DNA of 64,000 nt, from assembly GCF_029626025.1 (NCBI RefSeq), contig NZ_JARUBF010000001.1:1674001-1738000 (forward strand). Reading direction: 5' to 3'. Below, in pieces: positions 43,366 through 51,706 of this stretch (position 1 is the first letter of the stretch; each line of letters opens with the position of its first letter). A model generated the notes under the pieces. It was given only the letters and a program-made list of their open reading frames with translations, did no database searches and had not been told where the DNA came from. A program made the translations under genes and the position numbers. This stretch comes from Solwaraspora sp. WMMD406 (lineage in GTDB: Bacteria > Actinomycetota > Actinomycetes > Mycobacteriales > Micromonosporaceae).

Positions 43366-44277
43366 TTACGGGCGGATCTTGGCGAGGAACTCACTGGTGA
43401 GCTGTTGCAGCTCGTACTGGACGTTGATGTTCGCATCCGGCATCAGCACCGCAGGTAGTCCCTGCTCGCCGGCGGCGGCGAACACGGTCTTGCTGTCCCG
43501 GATCATCTGTTGGAAGCGCGGGATCTCGATGGTGGCGGGATGGCCGATGAAGTTTCGCAGCGCCAGTAGCGGCCCGTGCCCGGTGTACTGCACCATCGTG
43601 AACACGATGCCGAGGATCTCCGGGCTGATCTGGTCGGCTTTGCCGGCGGCGACCCGGTTGTAGTCGGTGACCAGCTCGGAGACCTTTTTGCGCAGGTAGT
43701 CGATGCCGAGGGTGGAAAGGTAGTCGGGCCGGGCAGGGATCAGGATGTGGTCGCTGGCGACGATTCCGGTCCGGGTCACCATGGTGAAGTTCGGGGGACA
43801 GTCGACCAGGATCACCTGATATCCGGCGAAGGCCGGTGCGGCCAGTGCGTCGGCGAGCGCCCGGTGCAACGCGAGGAAACGCGGACTGCCGTGTTGGAAC
43901 CGGGATCCGCCGAGACTGGCCGCGAAGTCCAGATCGGCATCGGTGAGCATCAGATGGGACGGCACCAGGTCGAGGCGGCCCTCACCGGCCTGGCCGATCA
44001 CCTCGTTGACGGTCGGCGGGGTGAACACGTACCGGTCCAGGGGTGCGGCACCACCGCCCTCGAGCACGTCGCCGAACCACTGCAGGATGGTCCGTTCGTC
44101 AGCCAGCTCCCGTTCCCACCCGGTCGGTTCGACGAAGGAGAACGTGAGGCTCGCCTGCGGGTCCAGATCGATCATCAGGACCTGGTGTCCCCGGTACGCC
44201 AGCTCGGCACCGATGTTGGCGGTGAGGGTGGTCTTGCCGACGCCCCCTTTGTAGTTGATGACGGACACCACGGTCAT
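43366..44277 (-). CDS. ParA/Soj-family ATPase
   Basis: A 303-residue deviant-Walker ATPase. The motif NYKGGVGKTTLTANIG (about residues 8-23) has the signature lysine. Walker A' is MIDLDPQASLTFSF, and Walker B is VILVDCPPNF. ATG 44277 follows GGAGC; a longer frame upstream lacks support. No ParB or parS site is visible, so it is a chromosomal ParA relative that positions a protein complex rather than the chromosome partition protein. The downstream SAP-like gene is its probable partner. Confidence 0.9.
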   Translation of the reverse strand: MTVVSVINYKGGVGKTTLTANIGAELAYRGHQVLMIDLDPQASLTFSFVEPTGWERELADERTILQWFGDVLEGGGAAPLDRYVFTPPTVNEVIGQAGEGRLDLVPSHLMLTDADLDFAASLGGSRFQHGSPRFLALHRALADALAAPAFAGYQVILVDCPPNFTMVTRTGIVASDHILIPARPDYLSTLGIDYLRKKVSELVTDYNRVAAGKADQISPEILGIVFTMVQYTGHGPLLALRNFIGHPATIEIPRFQQMIRDSKTVFAAAGEQGLPAVLMPDANINVQYELQQLTSEFLAKIRP

Positions 44278-44633
44278 CGGTTGCTCCGCGCGCACATGGT
44301 CAGCAGCATGCCACGCCACCACCACCGCTCGTCCAAGCCGATCACGGTCGCCCGGACCATGCCGCCCCGGCGAGGTGACCCGGATGCCCGCCGCTCGGCC
44401 TCGCCACCGGGGCGGAATGATCCGGTGGGCCGGGTCGTTGTGCATGGTCACGACGCTCACCAGCGCCCCAGCGCCCCGCACCCGACGGTGACGGTGCCCC
44501 CGACGGTGCCGGCCGGCGAGTGAGCGTCCGGCGACCCCCGCATCATCCCCGTACCACCCGGATGACCGTTTACCCGCGCGCCCCGACCCCCGGTCCGGGC
44601 CCGCGCCCCCCGGAAACGGAAGGTGGACCCCCC

Positions 44634-45236
44634 ATGACCACGATCATCACCCGTACCCTGCGTACCAGCCTGCGGAACACCGCCCTGGGCATCGCCGGTC
44701 TGACCCTGGCCGGCGGGGCGATCGCCGCCCCCGCCCTGGCCGCCGAGCACGCCCCGACCGCCCTGGCCGCCCCCGTCGCCGCCGCGAGCGTCGACAACGA
44801 CAAGCTGATCCCGCACGGTGTGCGGGGCGAGCAGTCCCGGATCGACCTGTCGGGCGAGCAGACCGACAACGTCAAGGGCATCATCGCCGCGACGAAGAAG
44901 GCCGGCATGGACGAGCGGGCCGCCGTGGTGGCGATCGCGACCGCCCTGCAGGAGTCGAAGTTGGAGAACCTGGGTCACCTGGGTGACCGTAACGACCACG
45001 ACTCGCAGGGCCTGTTCCAGCAGCGGCCGTCGTCGGGCTGGGGCACGGTGGAGCAGATCACCGACGTCGAGTACTCCACCACCGCGTTCCTGACCGGGCT
45101 CAAGCAGGTGGACGGCTGGCAGGACATGGCGTTGACCGAGGCCGCGCAGGTGGTGCAGGTGTCGGCGTACCCGGACCACTACGCCCAGTGGGAGACCCAG
45201 GCCGCCGAACTCGTCGCCCAGCACTGGAACAGCTGA
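44634..45236 (+). CDS. Secreted lytic-transglycosylase-like protein
   Basis: A 200-residue exported protein. Residues 1-46 form a signal peptide ending near APALAAEHA. The mature part has a lysozyme-like fold signature: MDERAAVVAIATALQESKLE, where the Glu is the expected catalytic residue, and then HDSQGLFQQRPSSGWG, common in actinomycete peptidoglycan-degrading proteins. ATG 44634 follows GGAAGG. It is probably a wall-remodelling enzyme, as such genes are in development and resuscitation. It is followed by a convergent terminator. Confidence 0.85.
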   Translation: MTTIITRTLRTSLRNTALGIAGLTLAGGAIAAPALAAEHAPTALAAPVAAASVDNDKLIPHGVRGEQSRIDLSGEQTDNVKGIIAATKKAGMDERAAVVAIATALQESKLENLGHLGDRNDHDSQGLFQQRPSSGWGTVEQITDVEYSTTAFLTGLKQVDGWQDMALTEAAQVVQVSAYPDHYAQWETQAAELVAQHWNS

Positions 45237-45250
45237 CCCGCGGTAGGTCG

Positions 45251-45285
45251 AAGGGCCGGATCCCGGACACCGGGGCCCGGCCCTT
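45251..45285. terminator. Hairpin terminator between convergent genes
   Basis: AAGGGCCGG and CCGGCCCTT form a 9-bp outer stem, extended inside by a CCGG/CCGG pairing around ACA. It ends with TT and lies between the transglycosylase-like gene and the CobW-like gene, so it probably terminates both. Confidence 0.75.
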
Positions 45286-45304
45286 GCCGTACGCCCAGGG
45301 CGGG

Positions 45305-46546
45305 TCAGCAGCCGGCGAACGGGTCCGGCAGGGTCCGCCAGGCGGCTTCGCCGTCGGCGAGTTCCGCGTCGGTGAGCAGACACCAGACGAGTCGTCGGTG
45401 CAGCTCGGCGGGGTCGAGGTCGATGCCGACGAAGACCAGGTGCTGGTGCCGGTCGCCGTAGTAGGGGTCCCATTCCATCGCGGCGGCCAGCCGCCGCTGC
45501 GCGGTGGTCTGCTCCCACTCGGCGTCGGGCACGGCGGTCAGCCACGGGCCGAGGGTGCGCAGCCCGAGGCCGCCGCCGGCGCTTTCCCAGCCGATCACGG
45601 TGTCCGGCTGGCTGGCCAACCAGATGTGGCCACGGGAACGCAGTGCTTCCGCCGTCAGGCTGCCCGCAGCGGCCTGCAGCCGGCCCGGGTGCAGCGGTCG
45701 CCGGGCCCGGAACACCGCCGAGACGACGCCGCAGTCGGCCACCGGCTCGTGGACGCCGAGGGTGTAGCCCTCGATCCCACGGGTCAGTACGTCGGGGGTT
45801 TCCGGGCGGTGCCGGGCGGTGTGCCGCAGCCGGGCGGCGAGCCAACTGGCGTCGATGATCGGCTGGTCGCCGGCGCGGAGGTGGACCGCCCAGGGGGCCA
45901 TCCGGTGCAGCAGGACGCCGAGTCGGTGGGTGTCGAAGGAGTCGCCGCCGGACTCTCCCCAGAGCACCACCGTGTCGGCGTATTCGATTTGTCGGGCGAT
46001 GACGTCGGCCAGCGCGCGGTGGTCGTCCGACGCGGCGTGGATGCCGAGGTGGACCAGGTCGTCGGTGCTGGCCAGGCCGTCGAGCAGGTGTTCGGCGGCG
46101 ACGACGGTCACGTACGAGTCGAACCGGACGAGGTCGTCGATCGTCGTGTCGCCGACGCGGCAGTGCCGGCAGGCGGCGGCGACCGCCTCGGGTTCGATGA
46201 CCTCGGGCAGGACGAGCACGATGTCGCGGCCGGGCCGGTCGGTCGCGAGCCGGGCCAGACTGGGCAGGACGTCCTCGCGCAGGGTGCAGGAGACGCACCC
46301 GAGCGTCAGCTCGACTCGGACGTCCTCGACGATCCCGGAGCCGTCTCGGACGATCCGGTGCACGGATCCGTCTCGTACGCCGTCGAGGTCGTGCCGGACG
46401 ATCAGCAGGGTCGGGTCGGCGGCGAGCAGGGTCCGCGCGACGGCCATCGTGGCGGTGCGCCAGAAGCCGGAGACGACGGTCACCGCAGGACGGGTGTCGG
46501 CGGGTGGCCGGGCGGTACGGCCGGCCGGAGCGAGCGGTGACGGCAT
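45305..46546 (-). CDS. CobW/ZNG-like protein with lost P-loop
   Basis: A 413-residue COG0523 protein of the zinc-associated CobW type. The metal motif is intact as GCVSCTLREDVLP (about residues 83-95), and the C-terminal CobW domain is seen in FRARRPLHPGRLQ. The expected Walker A is replaced by GFWRTATMAVARTLL with no GKT, so GTP hydrolysis is unlikely in the normal way. It is divergent from a winged-helix gene across a Zur-like palindrome, pointing to zinc-limitation control. A metallochaperone or zinc reserve role is inferred. Confidence 0.85.
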   Translation of the reverse strand: MPSPLAPAGRTARPPADTRPAVTVVSGFWRTATMAVARTLLAADPTLLIVRHDLDGVRDGSVHRIVRDGSGIVEDVRVELTLGCVSCTLREDVLPSLARLATDRPGRDIVLVLPEVIEPEAVAAACRHCRVGDTTIDDLVRFDSYVTVVAAEHLLDGLASTDDLVHLGIHAASDDHRALADVIARQIEYADTVVLWGESGGDSFDTHRLGVLLHRMAPWAVHLRAGDQPIIDASWLAARLRHTARHRPETPDVLTRGIEGYTLGVHEPVADCGVVSAVFRARRPLHPGRLQAAAGSLTAEALRSRGHIWLASQPDTVIGWESAGGGLGLRTLGPWLTAVPDAEWEQTTAQRRLAAAMEWDPYYGDRHQHLVFVGIDLDPAELHRRLVWCLLTDAELADGEAAWRTLPDPFAGC

Positions 46547-46566
46547 TCACGTTCTCCTCGACGTAC

Positions 46567-46587
46567 TTGAAAACGGTTGTCATTATA
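46567..46587. promoter_or_regulatory. Zur-like zinc-repressor box
   Basis: TGAAAACGGTTGTCA (46568-46582) is a near-perfect palindrome, with 6 of 7 arm bases pairing, and resembles actinobacterial Zur boxes of the TGAAAAT-N-ATTTTCA type. It sits in the 46-base gap between the divergent CobW-like and winged-helix genes, where a bound repressor would cover both starts. Confidence 0.65.
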
Positions 46588-46592
46588 GCGGG

Positions 46593-47105
46593 ATGGACCC
46601 CGACGTACGACTCCGCCTCATCGGGCTGCTCGAGCGGTTGCTCCACGAGATTCCCGCCGCCGACCCCGATCCATCTGGGTCGGTCGCGGTGCCGCTCACC
46701 GCCCTGGGTGACCCCGTCGCCCCGATCGACCCGGCCACGCTGTTCGATGACGGCGTCGCACTGCGCATCTACCCGGAATCGCGGACGGTGGCGCTGGGAC
46801 TGGTCGAGATCGACTTGACCCGGCGTGAGTTCGACCTCCTGCTCTGCCTGGCCAGCCGCCCCCGGCAGGTCTTCACCCGGGAGCAGTTGCTCGACCGGGT
46901 CTGGGGGCACCGGCGCAGCGGCCCGCGCAGCGTCGACGTGCACGTGCGGCGGCTGCGCGGCAAGCTCGGCGACGACCTGCCGGTGATCCGCACCATCCAC
47001 GGGGTCGGCTACCGGCTGGACGGTGCCGTCCCGGTCGCGGTGCTACGCGTCGACGACAACGAGTCCCACTACCAGGGGAGCGCTGTTCGTGTTCCGACGA
47101 TGTGA
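46593..47105 (+). CDS. Stand-alone OmpR-type winged-helix DNA-binding protein
   Basis: A 170-residue protein with an OmpR/PhoB winged helix (about 60-150; [50 protein letters not shown]) but no receiver domain. The N-terminal 55 residues are unrecognised helices. ATG 46593 has no good Shine-Dalgarno; TTATAG just upstream could be a -10 box for a leaderless message. Sharing a Zur-like box with the CobW-like gene suggests a role in zinc response. Two TGACGTCACCGGCGCGC repeats begin at its stop codon. Confidence 0.8.
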   Translation: MDPDVRLRLIGLLERLLHEIPAADPDPSGSVAVPLTALGDPVAPIDPATLFDDGVALRIYPESRTVALGLVEIDLTRREFDLLLCLASRPRQVFTREQLLDRVWGHRRSGPRSVDVHVRRLRGKLGDDLPVIRTIHGVGYRLDGAVPVAVLRVDDNESHYQGSAVRVPTM

Positions 47106-47140
47106 CGTCACCGGCGCGCGATATGACGTCACCGGCGCGC
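47103..47140. repeat. Two 17-bp repeats with TGACGTCA cores, 21 bases apart
   Basis: TGACGTCACCGGCGCGC occurs at 47103-47119 and 47124-47140. Each holds the palindrome TGACGTCA. The 21-base spacing, two helical turns, places both on one face of the DNA, as for cooperative protein binding. It lies at the 3' end of the winged-helix gene, ahead of the IscA-like gene. Confidence 0.9.
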
Positions 47141-47400
47141 CGAGCGGCGTACCGGAAACGCCGGAACCCCCGGGGGGATTTGACGGGCCGGTCGAAATCG
47201 GGCACGGTGGGTAGCAGACGGCCGCTGACCGACCAGTCCCTGGAGCTTCCGCCGCCCGCCCCTGACCGCCCGCCGCGTACTGCCCGCCGCGCCGTCAGAA
47301 ACGCCGGATATCCCCATTTCGCCCGCCCGTACTCACGCCGCTCGTGCGGCATCGCGCCGGGCGCGCACACCGATGATCACGCCCATCCAAGGAGATACCC
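47141..47400. other. Intergenic leader of IscA-like gene
   Basis: About 260 bases without a supported gene. AAGGAGAT at about 47391 is the ribosome-binding site of the IscA-like gene. The rest probably holds its promoter; the TGACGTCA repeats at the left edge may be part of its control. Confidence 0.35.
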
Positions 47401-47685
47401 ATGCTGACCATGACCGAGAACGCCGTGTTCGTGATCCGTGAGATCGCCGCCCAGCAGCAGGCGCCGGAGAGCGCCGGCCTGCGGATCGCGGCCGACCCGA
47501 CCGCAGGCTCGCTCACGCTCACCCTTGCCGACCAGCCGGATCTCGGTGACCAGGTGGTCGACTCCTCCGGTGCCCGGGTCTTCCTCGACCCCGACGCCGC
47601 CACGCTGCTGCAGGACAAGGCCCTCGACGCGGCGGTCGACGACGACGGCGGCGTGCAGTTCGGCATCGCCGCCAAGTCCGGCTGA
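47401..47685 (+). CDS. IscA/HesB-like small protein lacking cysteines
   Basis: A 94-residue protein with the A-type iron-sulfur carrier fold pattern: MTENAVFVIREIAAQQQ, GLRIAADPTAGSLTLTLAD, VVDSSGARVFLDPDAATLL and VDDDGGVQFGIA. All three Cys of true IscA/ErpA proteins are absent, as in a group of actinomycete homologues, so cluster binding by Cys is excluded. A strong AAGGAGATACCC precedes ATG 47401. Function is uncertain; it is small, acidic and probably abundant. Confidence 0.85.
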   Translation: MLTMTENAVFVIREIAAQQQAPESAGLRIAADPTAGSLTLTLADQPDLGDQVVDSSGARVFLDPDAATLLQDKALDAAVDDDGGVQFGIAAKSG

Positions 47686-47861
47686 GCCGACACCGCCGGC
47701 GACGGGCTCGAACCGGTCCGAGCCGTACCGGTTTCGAGTCGCGTTCCGGCGGTCCGGAACGACCGATGCGGTCCCGACGGGATCGTCCACCTGGGCAGGT
47801 CCCTTGTAAACTCGCCGACAGCCTGCGCGGCGGCATCCGTACGGGACGATAGATTCCGCCG

Positions 47862-50144
47862 GTGGCAGCAGACTGGCCGGAGCCGGCCCGCCCCCGACGG
47901 GCCGGTACGGCGGCCCTCGGCATCGGCGTGGTCGTCGCCACCACCGAGGCCGCGTGGCTCGTCGCCGGTGGACCGGTGGCGGCACTGGTCAGCGACATCG
48001 GTGCCACCGTCGTCGCCGGCTGCGCCACGCTCGCCTGTGCCGAGACCGCCCGACGGCACCCGGTGGCACTGCGCGGCTTCTGGCTGCTGCTGGCGGTCAC
48101 CATGGGTCTGGCCGCCGCCGGACGTACGGTGTGGACTGTGGGACGGCTCACCGGCGACACGTTGCCGCACACACCCCTGATCGGGGCCATCTTCGTCGCC
48201 GGCATCGTCACCGGCACCGCCGCCCTGCTGTCGGCGGTGTCCGCGCCCCGCAGCGCGCTGGGACGGGCCCGGGTGGTGCTGGACGGCGTGATCGTCGGAC
48301 TCGCGCTCGTACCGGTCGCCTGGGTCGTGGTCTACCGGGACATGGCCGGCGCCGAGATGGACGCCGTCGCCCGCAGCCTGGGCATGTTCTACCCGATGCT
48401 GGACCTGATCCAGCTCGTCGTGTTGATCTCGGTCGCCGGCCCGGCCCGGCCACTGTGGCCACCGCTGACCCTGCTCGGGGTCGGTCTCGCGCTACGCGCC
48501 GGGGCGGACGCCGTCTACGTGTCGCTGATCGCCCAGGGCCAGTACCAGGCCGGGCACCCGATCGACGTCTGCTGGCCGCTCAGCTACCTGCTGGTGGCGT
48601 GCGCCAGCCGGTACCCGCCCCCCGTCGACCTGGACCGGGTCGACGAGACCGCCGCACCCGCGCCGATGCCGTGGTGGCGGGTGGCGTTGCCGTACCTGAC
48701 GGTCGTCGCGGCGAGCCTGGCGATCGTGTCCGTCGGGGAGCCGTCGGCGCTGACCTTCTGGTGTGGCGTGACGCTCCTCGCCACCCTGGCGGTCCGCCAG
48801 GCGCTGGCCGCCAACGAGAACCGTCGGCTCGCGGCCCGACTGCGGGTGCTCGCCTACACCGACCAACTCACCGGGCTGCCGAACCGGCTCCAGTTCACCC
48901 GCCGGCTGCGCGAGTCGATCGCGACCCGGCAGACGGCCGGCCCACCCGGGGCCGATCGGGGCAGCGTCGCGGTCCTGCTGCTCGACCTCGACGGATTCAA
49001 GCAGGTCAACGACAGGTTCGGACACGCCGCCGGCGACGCGATGTTGGCCGAGGTGGCCACCCGGATGCGGACCGAAGTCGGCGACACCGGGCTGATCGCC
49101 CGACTCGGCGGCGACGAGTTCGCCGTCCTGCTCGACCCGGCACGCGATCCTCCGTACCTGGCCGGCCGACTGCTGGCGGTGCTCGCCGACGGCCGGGTCA
49201 CGTCGGCGAGCATCGGCATCGCCGAGTACGGCCCACAGCACAGCGGTGACGCCGATCTGCTGCGGGATGCCGACATCGCCATGTACGCGGCGAAAGCGGC
49301 AGGCAAGTCTGCCTACCGTCTCTGCACCCCACGGTTGCGGGAGGAAGCGGTCAGCCGGGCCGAGTTGATCGCCGACCTGCGCCGGGCCGTGGCGGACTGT
49401 GCCGAGTTCGAGTTGGTCTACCAGCCGATCGTCGAGGTCGGCACCGGACGGGTACGCGGTGCCGAGGCGCTGGTCCGGTGGCGCCATCCCCGGCACGGGC
49501 TGCTCAGCCCGGCCCACTTCCTGCCGCTGGCCGAGGAGACCGGGCTGGTGGTGCCGCTGGACGAATGGGTGCTCGCCGTCGCCTGTCGGGACGCGGCGGC
49601 CTGGCGACTGATCGATCCGGACACCACGGTGGCGGTCAACATCGCGCCAGCGCACCTGCGGCGGCCCGAACTGATCAGGACGGTCGACCGGGCGGTCACC
49701 GCCGCCGGACTACCGGCACCAGGGCTCACGCTGGAACTGACCGAGACCGCCCTGATCGACAGTGCCGAGGATGTATTGTCCAGACTGGAGCGGCTGCGAG
49801 AACTCGACATACGGATCTCCATCGACGACTTCGGCACCGGATACTCCTCGCTCAGCTACCTGCACCGTCTGCCGGCGACCGACCTCAAGATCGACCGATC
49901 GTTCGTCCAGCGCCTCGGCGCCCAGGACGGCAAGGCGTACGCGACGGTCGAGATGGTCACCCGCCTCGCTGACGCCTTCGGACTGGTCGTCGTCGCCGAA
50001 GGGGTGGAGAACGACGTGCAGCACGGGGCGGTCGCGATGATCGGCTGCCCCCGCGCCCAGGGCTACCGGTACGGCCACCCGCAGCCGGTGAGCGAGCTGC
50101 GGCGGCGCATGCTGGCGTCAGCCAGCGGCGACACGGCAGCGTGA
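47862..50144 (+). CDS. GGDEF-EAL cyclic-di-GMP protein with membrane sensor
   Basis: A 760-residue protein. About seven or eight membrane helices fill residues 15-310. The GGDEF domain has intact RLGGDEFAVLLD (about 413-424). The EAL domain has intact GAEALVRWRHP (about 532-542), DDFGTGYSSLSYLHRLP and VAEGVEND. Both synthesis and breakdown of c-di-GMP are therefore possible; one half may be regulatory. This messenger controls development in actinomycetes through BldD. GTG 47862 is preceded at 7 bases by TAGATT, which could be a -10 box of a leaderless message. Confidence 0.93.
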   Translation: MAADWPEPARPRRAGTAALGIGVVVATTEAAWLVAGGPVAALVSDIGATVVAGCATLACAETARRHPVALRGFWLLLAVTMGLAAAGRTVWTVGRLTGDTLPHTPLIGAIFVAGIVTGTAALLSAVSAPRSALGRARVVLDGVIVGLALVPVAWVVVYRDMAGAEMDAVARSLGMFYPMLDLIQLVVLISVAGPARPLWPPLTLLGVGLALRAGADAVYVSLIAQGQYQAGHPIDVCWPLSYLLVACASRYPPPVDLDRVDETAAPAPMPWWRVALPYLTVVAASLAIVSVGEPSALTFWCGVTLLATLAVRQALAANENRRLAARLRVLAYTDQLTGLPNRLQFTRRLRESIATRQTAGPPGADRGSVAVLLLDLDGFKQVNDRFGHAAGDAMLAEVATRMRTEVGDTGLIARLGGDEFAVLLDPARDPPYLAGRLLAVLADGRVTSASIGIAEYGPQHSGDADLLRDADIAMYAAKAAGKSAYRLCTPRLREEAVSRAELIADLRRAVADCAEFELVYQPIVEVGTGRVRGAEALVRWRHPRHGLLSPAHFLPLAEETGLVVPLDEWVLAVACRDAAAWRLIDPDTTVAVNIAPAHLRRPELIRTVDRAVTAAGLPAPGLTLELTETALIDSAEDVLSRLERLRELDIRISIDDFGTGYSSLSYLHRLPATDLKIDRSFVQRLGAQDGKAYATVEMVTRLADAFGLVVVAEGVENDVQHGAVAMIGCPRAQGYRYGHPQPVSELRRRMLASASGDTAA

Positions 50145-50164
50145 CCAGCCGTACCGGTGCCGAC

Positions 50165-50214
50165 GAGCTTTGCGGCGGTGGGCGAAGAGCTTTTGCGGCG
50201 ATGGCCGAGCTTTG
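50165..50214 (+). repeat. Three GAGCTTTG-type direct repeats
   Basis: GAGCTTTGCGGCGG, GAGCTTTTGCGGCG and GAGCTTTGACC start at 50165, 50187 and 50207, 20-22 bases apart, directly after the GGDEF-EAL stop codon. The region from 50145 to 50497 otherwise holds no supported gene. Role unknown. Confidence 0.6.
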
Positions 50215-50497
50215 ACCGATCGTACCGGTCCTCGTCGCCGGAGCCGACGACCCGATCACCGATGTCGGCCGGCGCGGGGACCGATCCGGACCAGCACGGT
50301 CCACTGTCTTCCCGGAGCGACAGTGTTGATCTGGTGCGGATGATCTCGCGCGGCTATGCTCCTGCAGCGGCGTTACGTCCGATCCAGGAAGGATGCGTCC
50401 TTGACAGATGATCCAACTGGACCGCGGGAGCTCGACCAGGTCGACATCGTCCACGTCGACCAGTGCACCAGCGTCGGACGCAAACCGTAGGCAGCTG

Positions 50498-51382
50498 GTG
50501 ACAGTGGCACCGCGGCAGCGGTACGAGCACACCACCGGCGGGCCGACCGTCCGGCGGATGCAGCTCGGTGCCCGGTTGCGGCGACTGCGGGAAGCCAGCG
50601 GAATCAGCCGGAAGAAAGCTGGCTGGGTGATCCGGGCCTCCGAGTCGAAGATCAGTCGGATGGAGCTGGGGCGGGTCGGCTTCAAGGAACGCGACGTCGA
50701 GGATCTGCTGACTCTCTACGGGGTCGCGGACGACGCCGAACGCACCGGACTCACCACACTGGCCCGGCAGGCCAACCAGCCCGGCTGGTGGCATCCGTAC
50801 GGCGATCTGCTGCCCACCTGGTTCCAGTACTACCTGGACCTGGAGTCGGCGGCGAGCCTGATCCGTACCTACGAGATCCAGTTCGTGCCAGGTCTGTTGC
50901 AGACCGAGGCGTACGCCCGAGCGGTGATCGGCATCGGCTTCGATCATGCCGCCCCGGGAGAGGTCGAGCGGCGGGTGGCGCTGCGGATGGCCCGTAAGCG
51001 GACCCTGAACCGACCCGACCGGCCGCGCCTGTGGGCGGTGATCGACGAGGCGGTGCTCCACCGGCCGATCGGCGGAACCAAGGTGCTCCGGGAACAGATC
51101 GAGACCCTCGCCGAAGCATGCGATCTACCGGACATCCGGCTGCAGGTGATCCCTTTTCACCGTGGCGGGCACGCTGCGGCCGGCGGTGCGTTCAGCATCC
51201 TGCGGTTCCCCGAGGAGGAACTGTCCGACATCGTCTACCTAGAGCATCTGACCAGCGCGCTCTACCTGGACAAGAGTGACGACGTCGACGGCTACGCCGC
51301 TGCCGTCGGCCGCCTGTTCATCGAGGCCGAACCGCCGGCGCGGACCCAGGACTTCCTGCACCGGGCCCTCCGCGACCTGTGA
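50498..51382 (+). CDS. XRE regulator with DUF5753 domain
   Basis: A 294-residue regulator of the actinomycete XRE-DUF5753 type. It has a helix-turn-helix (LGARLRRLREASGISRKKAG, SESKISRMELGRVGFK), then EIQFVPGLLQTEAYARAVIG, ALRMARKRTLN, LRLQVIPFHRGGH-type strands and the end FLHRALRDL. The start is uncertain: GTG 50498 begins VTVAPRQRYEH, while an ATG at 50408 would add 30 low-complexity residues. Unlike the copy at 27430, no DUF397 gene follows. Confidence 0.9.
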   Translation: MTVAPRQRYEHTTGGPTVRRMQLGARLRRLREASGISRKKAGWVIRASESKISRMELGRVGFKERDVEDLLTLYGVADDAERTGLTTLARQANQPGWWHPYGDLLPTWFQYYLDLESAASLIRTYEIQFVPGLLQTEAYARAVIGIGFDHAAPGEVERRVALRMARKRTLNRPDRPRLWAVIDEAVLHRPIGGTKVLREQIETLAEACDLPDIRLQVIPFHRGGHAAAGGAFSILRFPEEELSDIVYLEHLTSALYLDKSDDVDGYAAAVGRLFIEAEPPARTQDFLHRALRDL

Positions 51383-51463
51383 GCGGGCCGCCCCTTCTGA
51401 CGACACGGCCCGGCCAGCCGCCCTGCCCGTGTCCCGGTCAGTCGGCGGCTGCCCGTGTTCCGG

Positions 51464-51706
51464 TCAGTCGGCGGCGACGCTCGGACTGACCAGCACCGCA
51501 CCCTGGTAGAGCACCAGCGGCTCGCCGGTGCCGTCGCGCCGGGCCAGCACCACGGTGTCCTCCGGCCCCGGCCACAAGCCGGGCGCCGCGATCCGACCGC
51601 AGCGAGACGAGCAGATGCGCGCCGTCAGGCGTCGGCAGCACGGTGCTCACCCGCTGACCGGAGGCACCGCCGGTGGCGATCTCGGTACGCTGACCGGTTC
51701 CGTCGG
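51464..51706 (-). pseudogene. Frameshifted beta-propeller gene remnant
   Basis: A short minus-strand coding remnant. GQRTEIATGGASGQRVSTVL and PDGAHLLVSLRSD run in one frame, then after about 51570 the sense continues in another as PGLWPGPEDTVVLARRDG and ends PLVLYQGAVLVSPSVAAD at a TGA (51464-51466). Its 5' end is cut at the DUF2071 gene. A 16-base repeat (CCGGTCAGTCGGCGGC) lies at its tail. Likely the last blade of a deleted propeller protein. Confidence 0.5.

Noticed and set aside
44457-47000. 847-codon minus-strand frame across the transglycosylase and CobW-like genes
   Set aside because: It runs antisense or out of frame to three well-supported genes and is low-complexity Arg/Pro.
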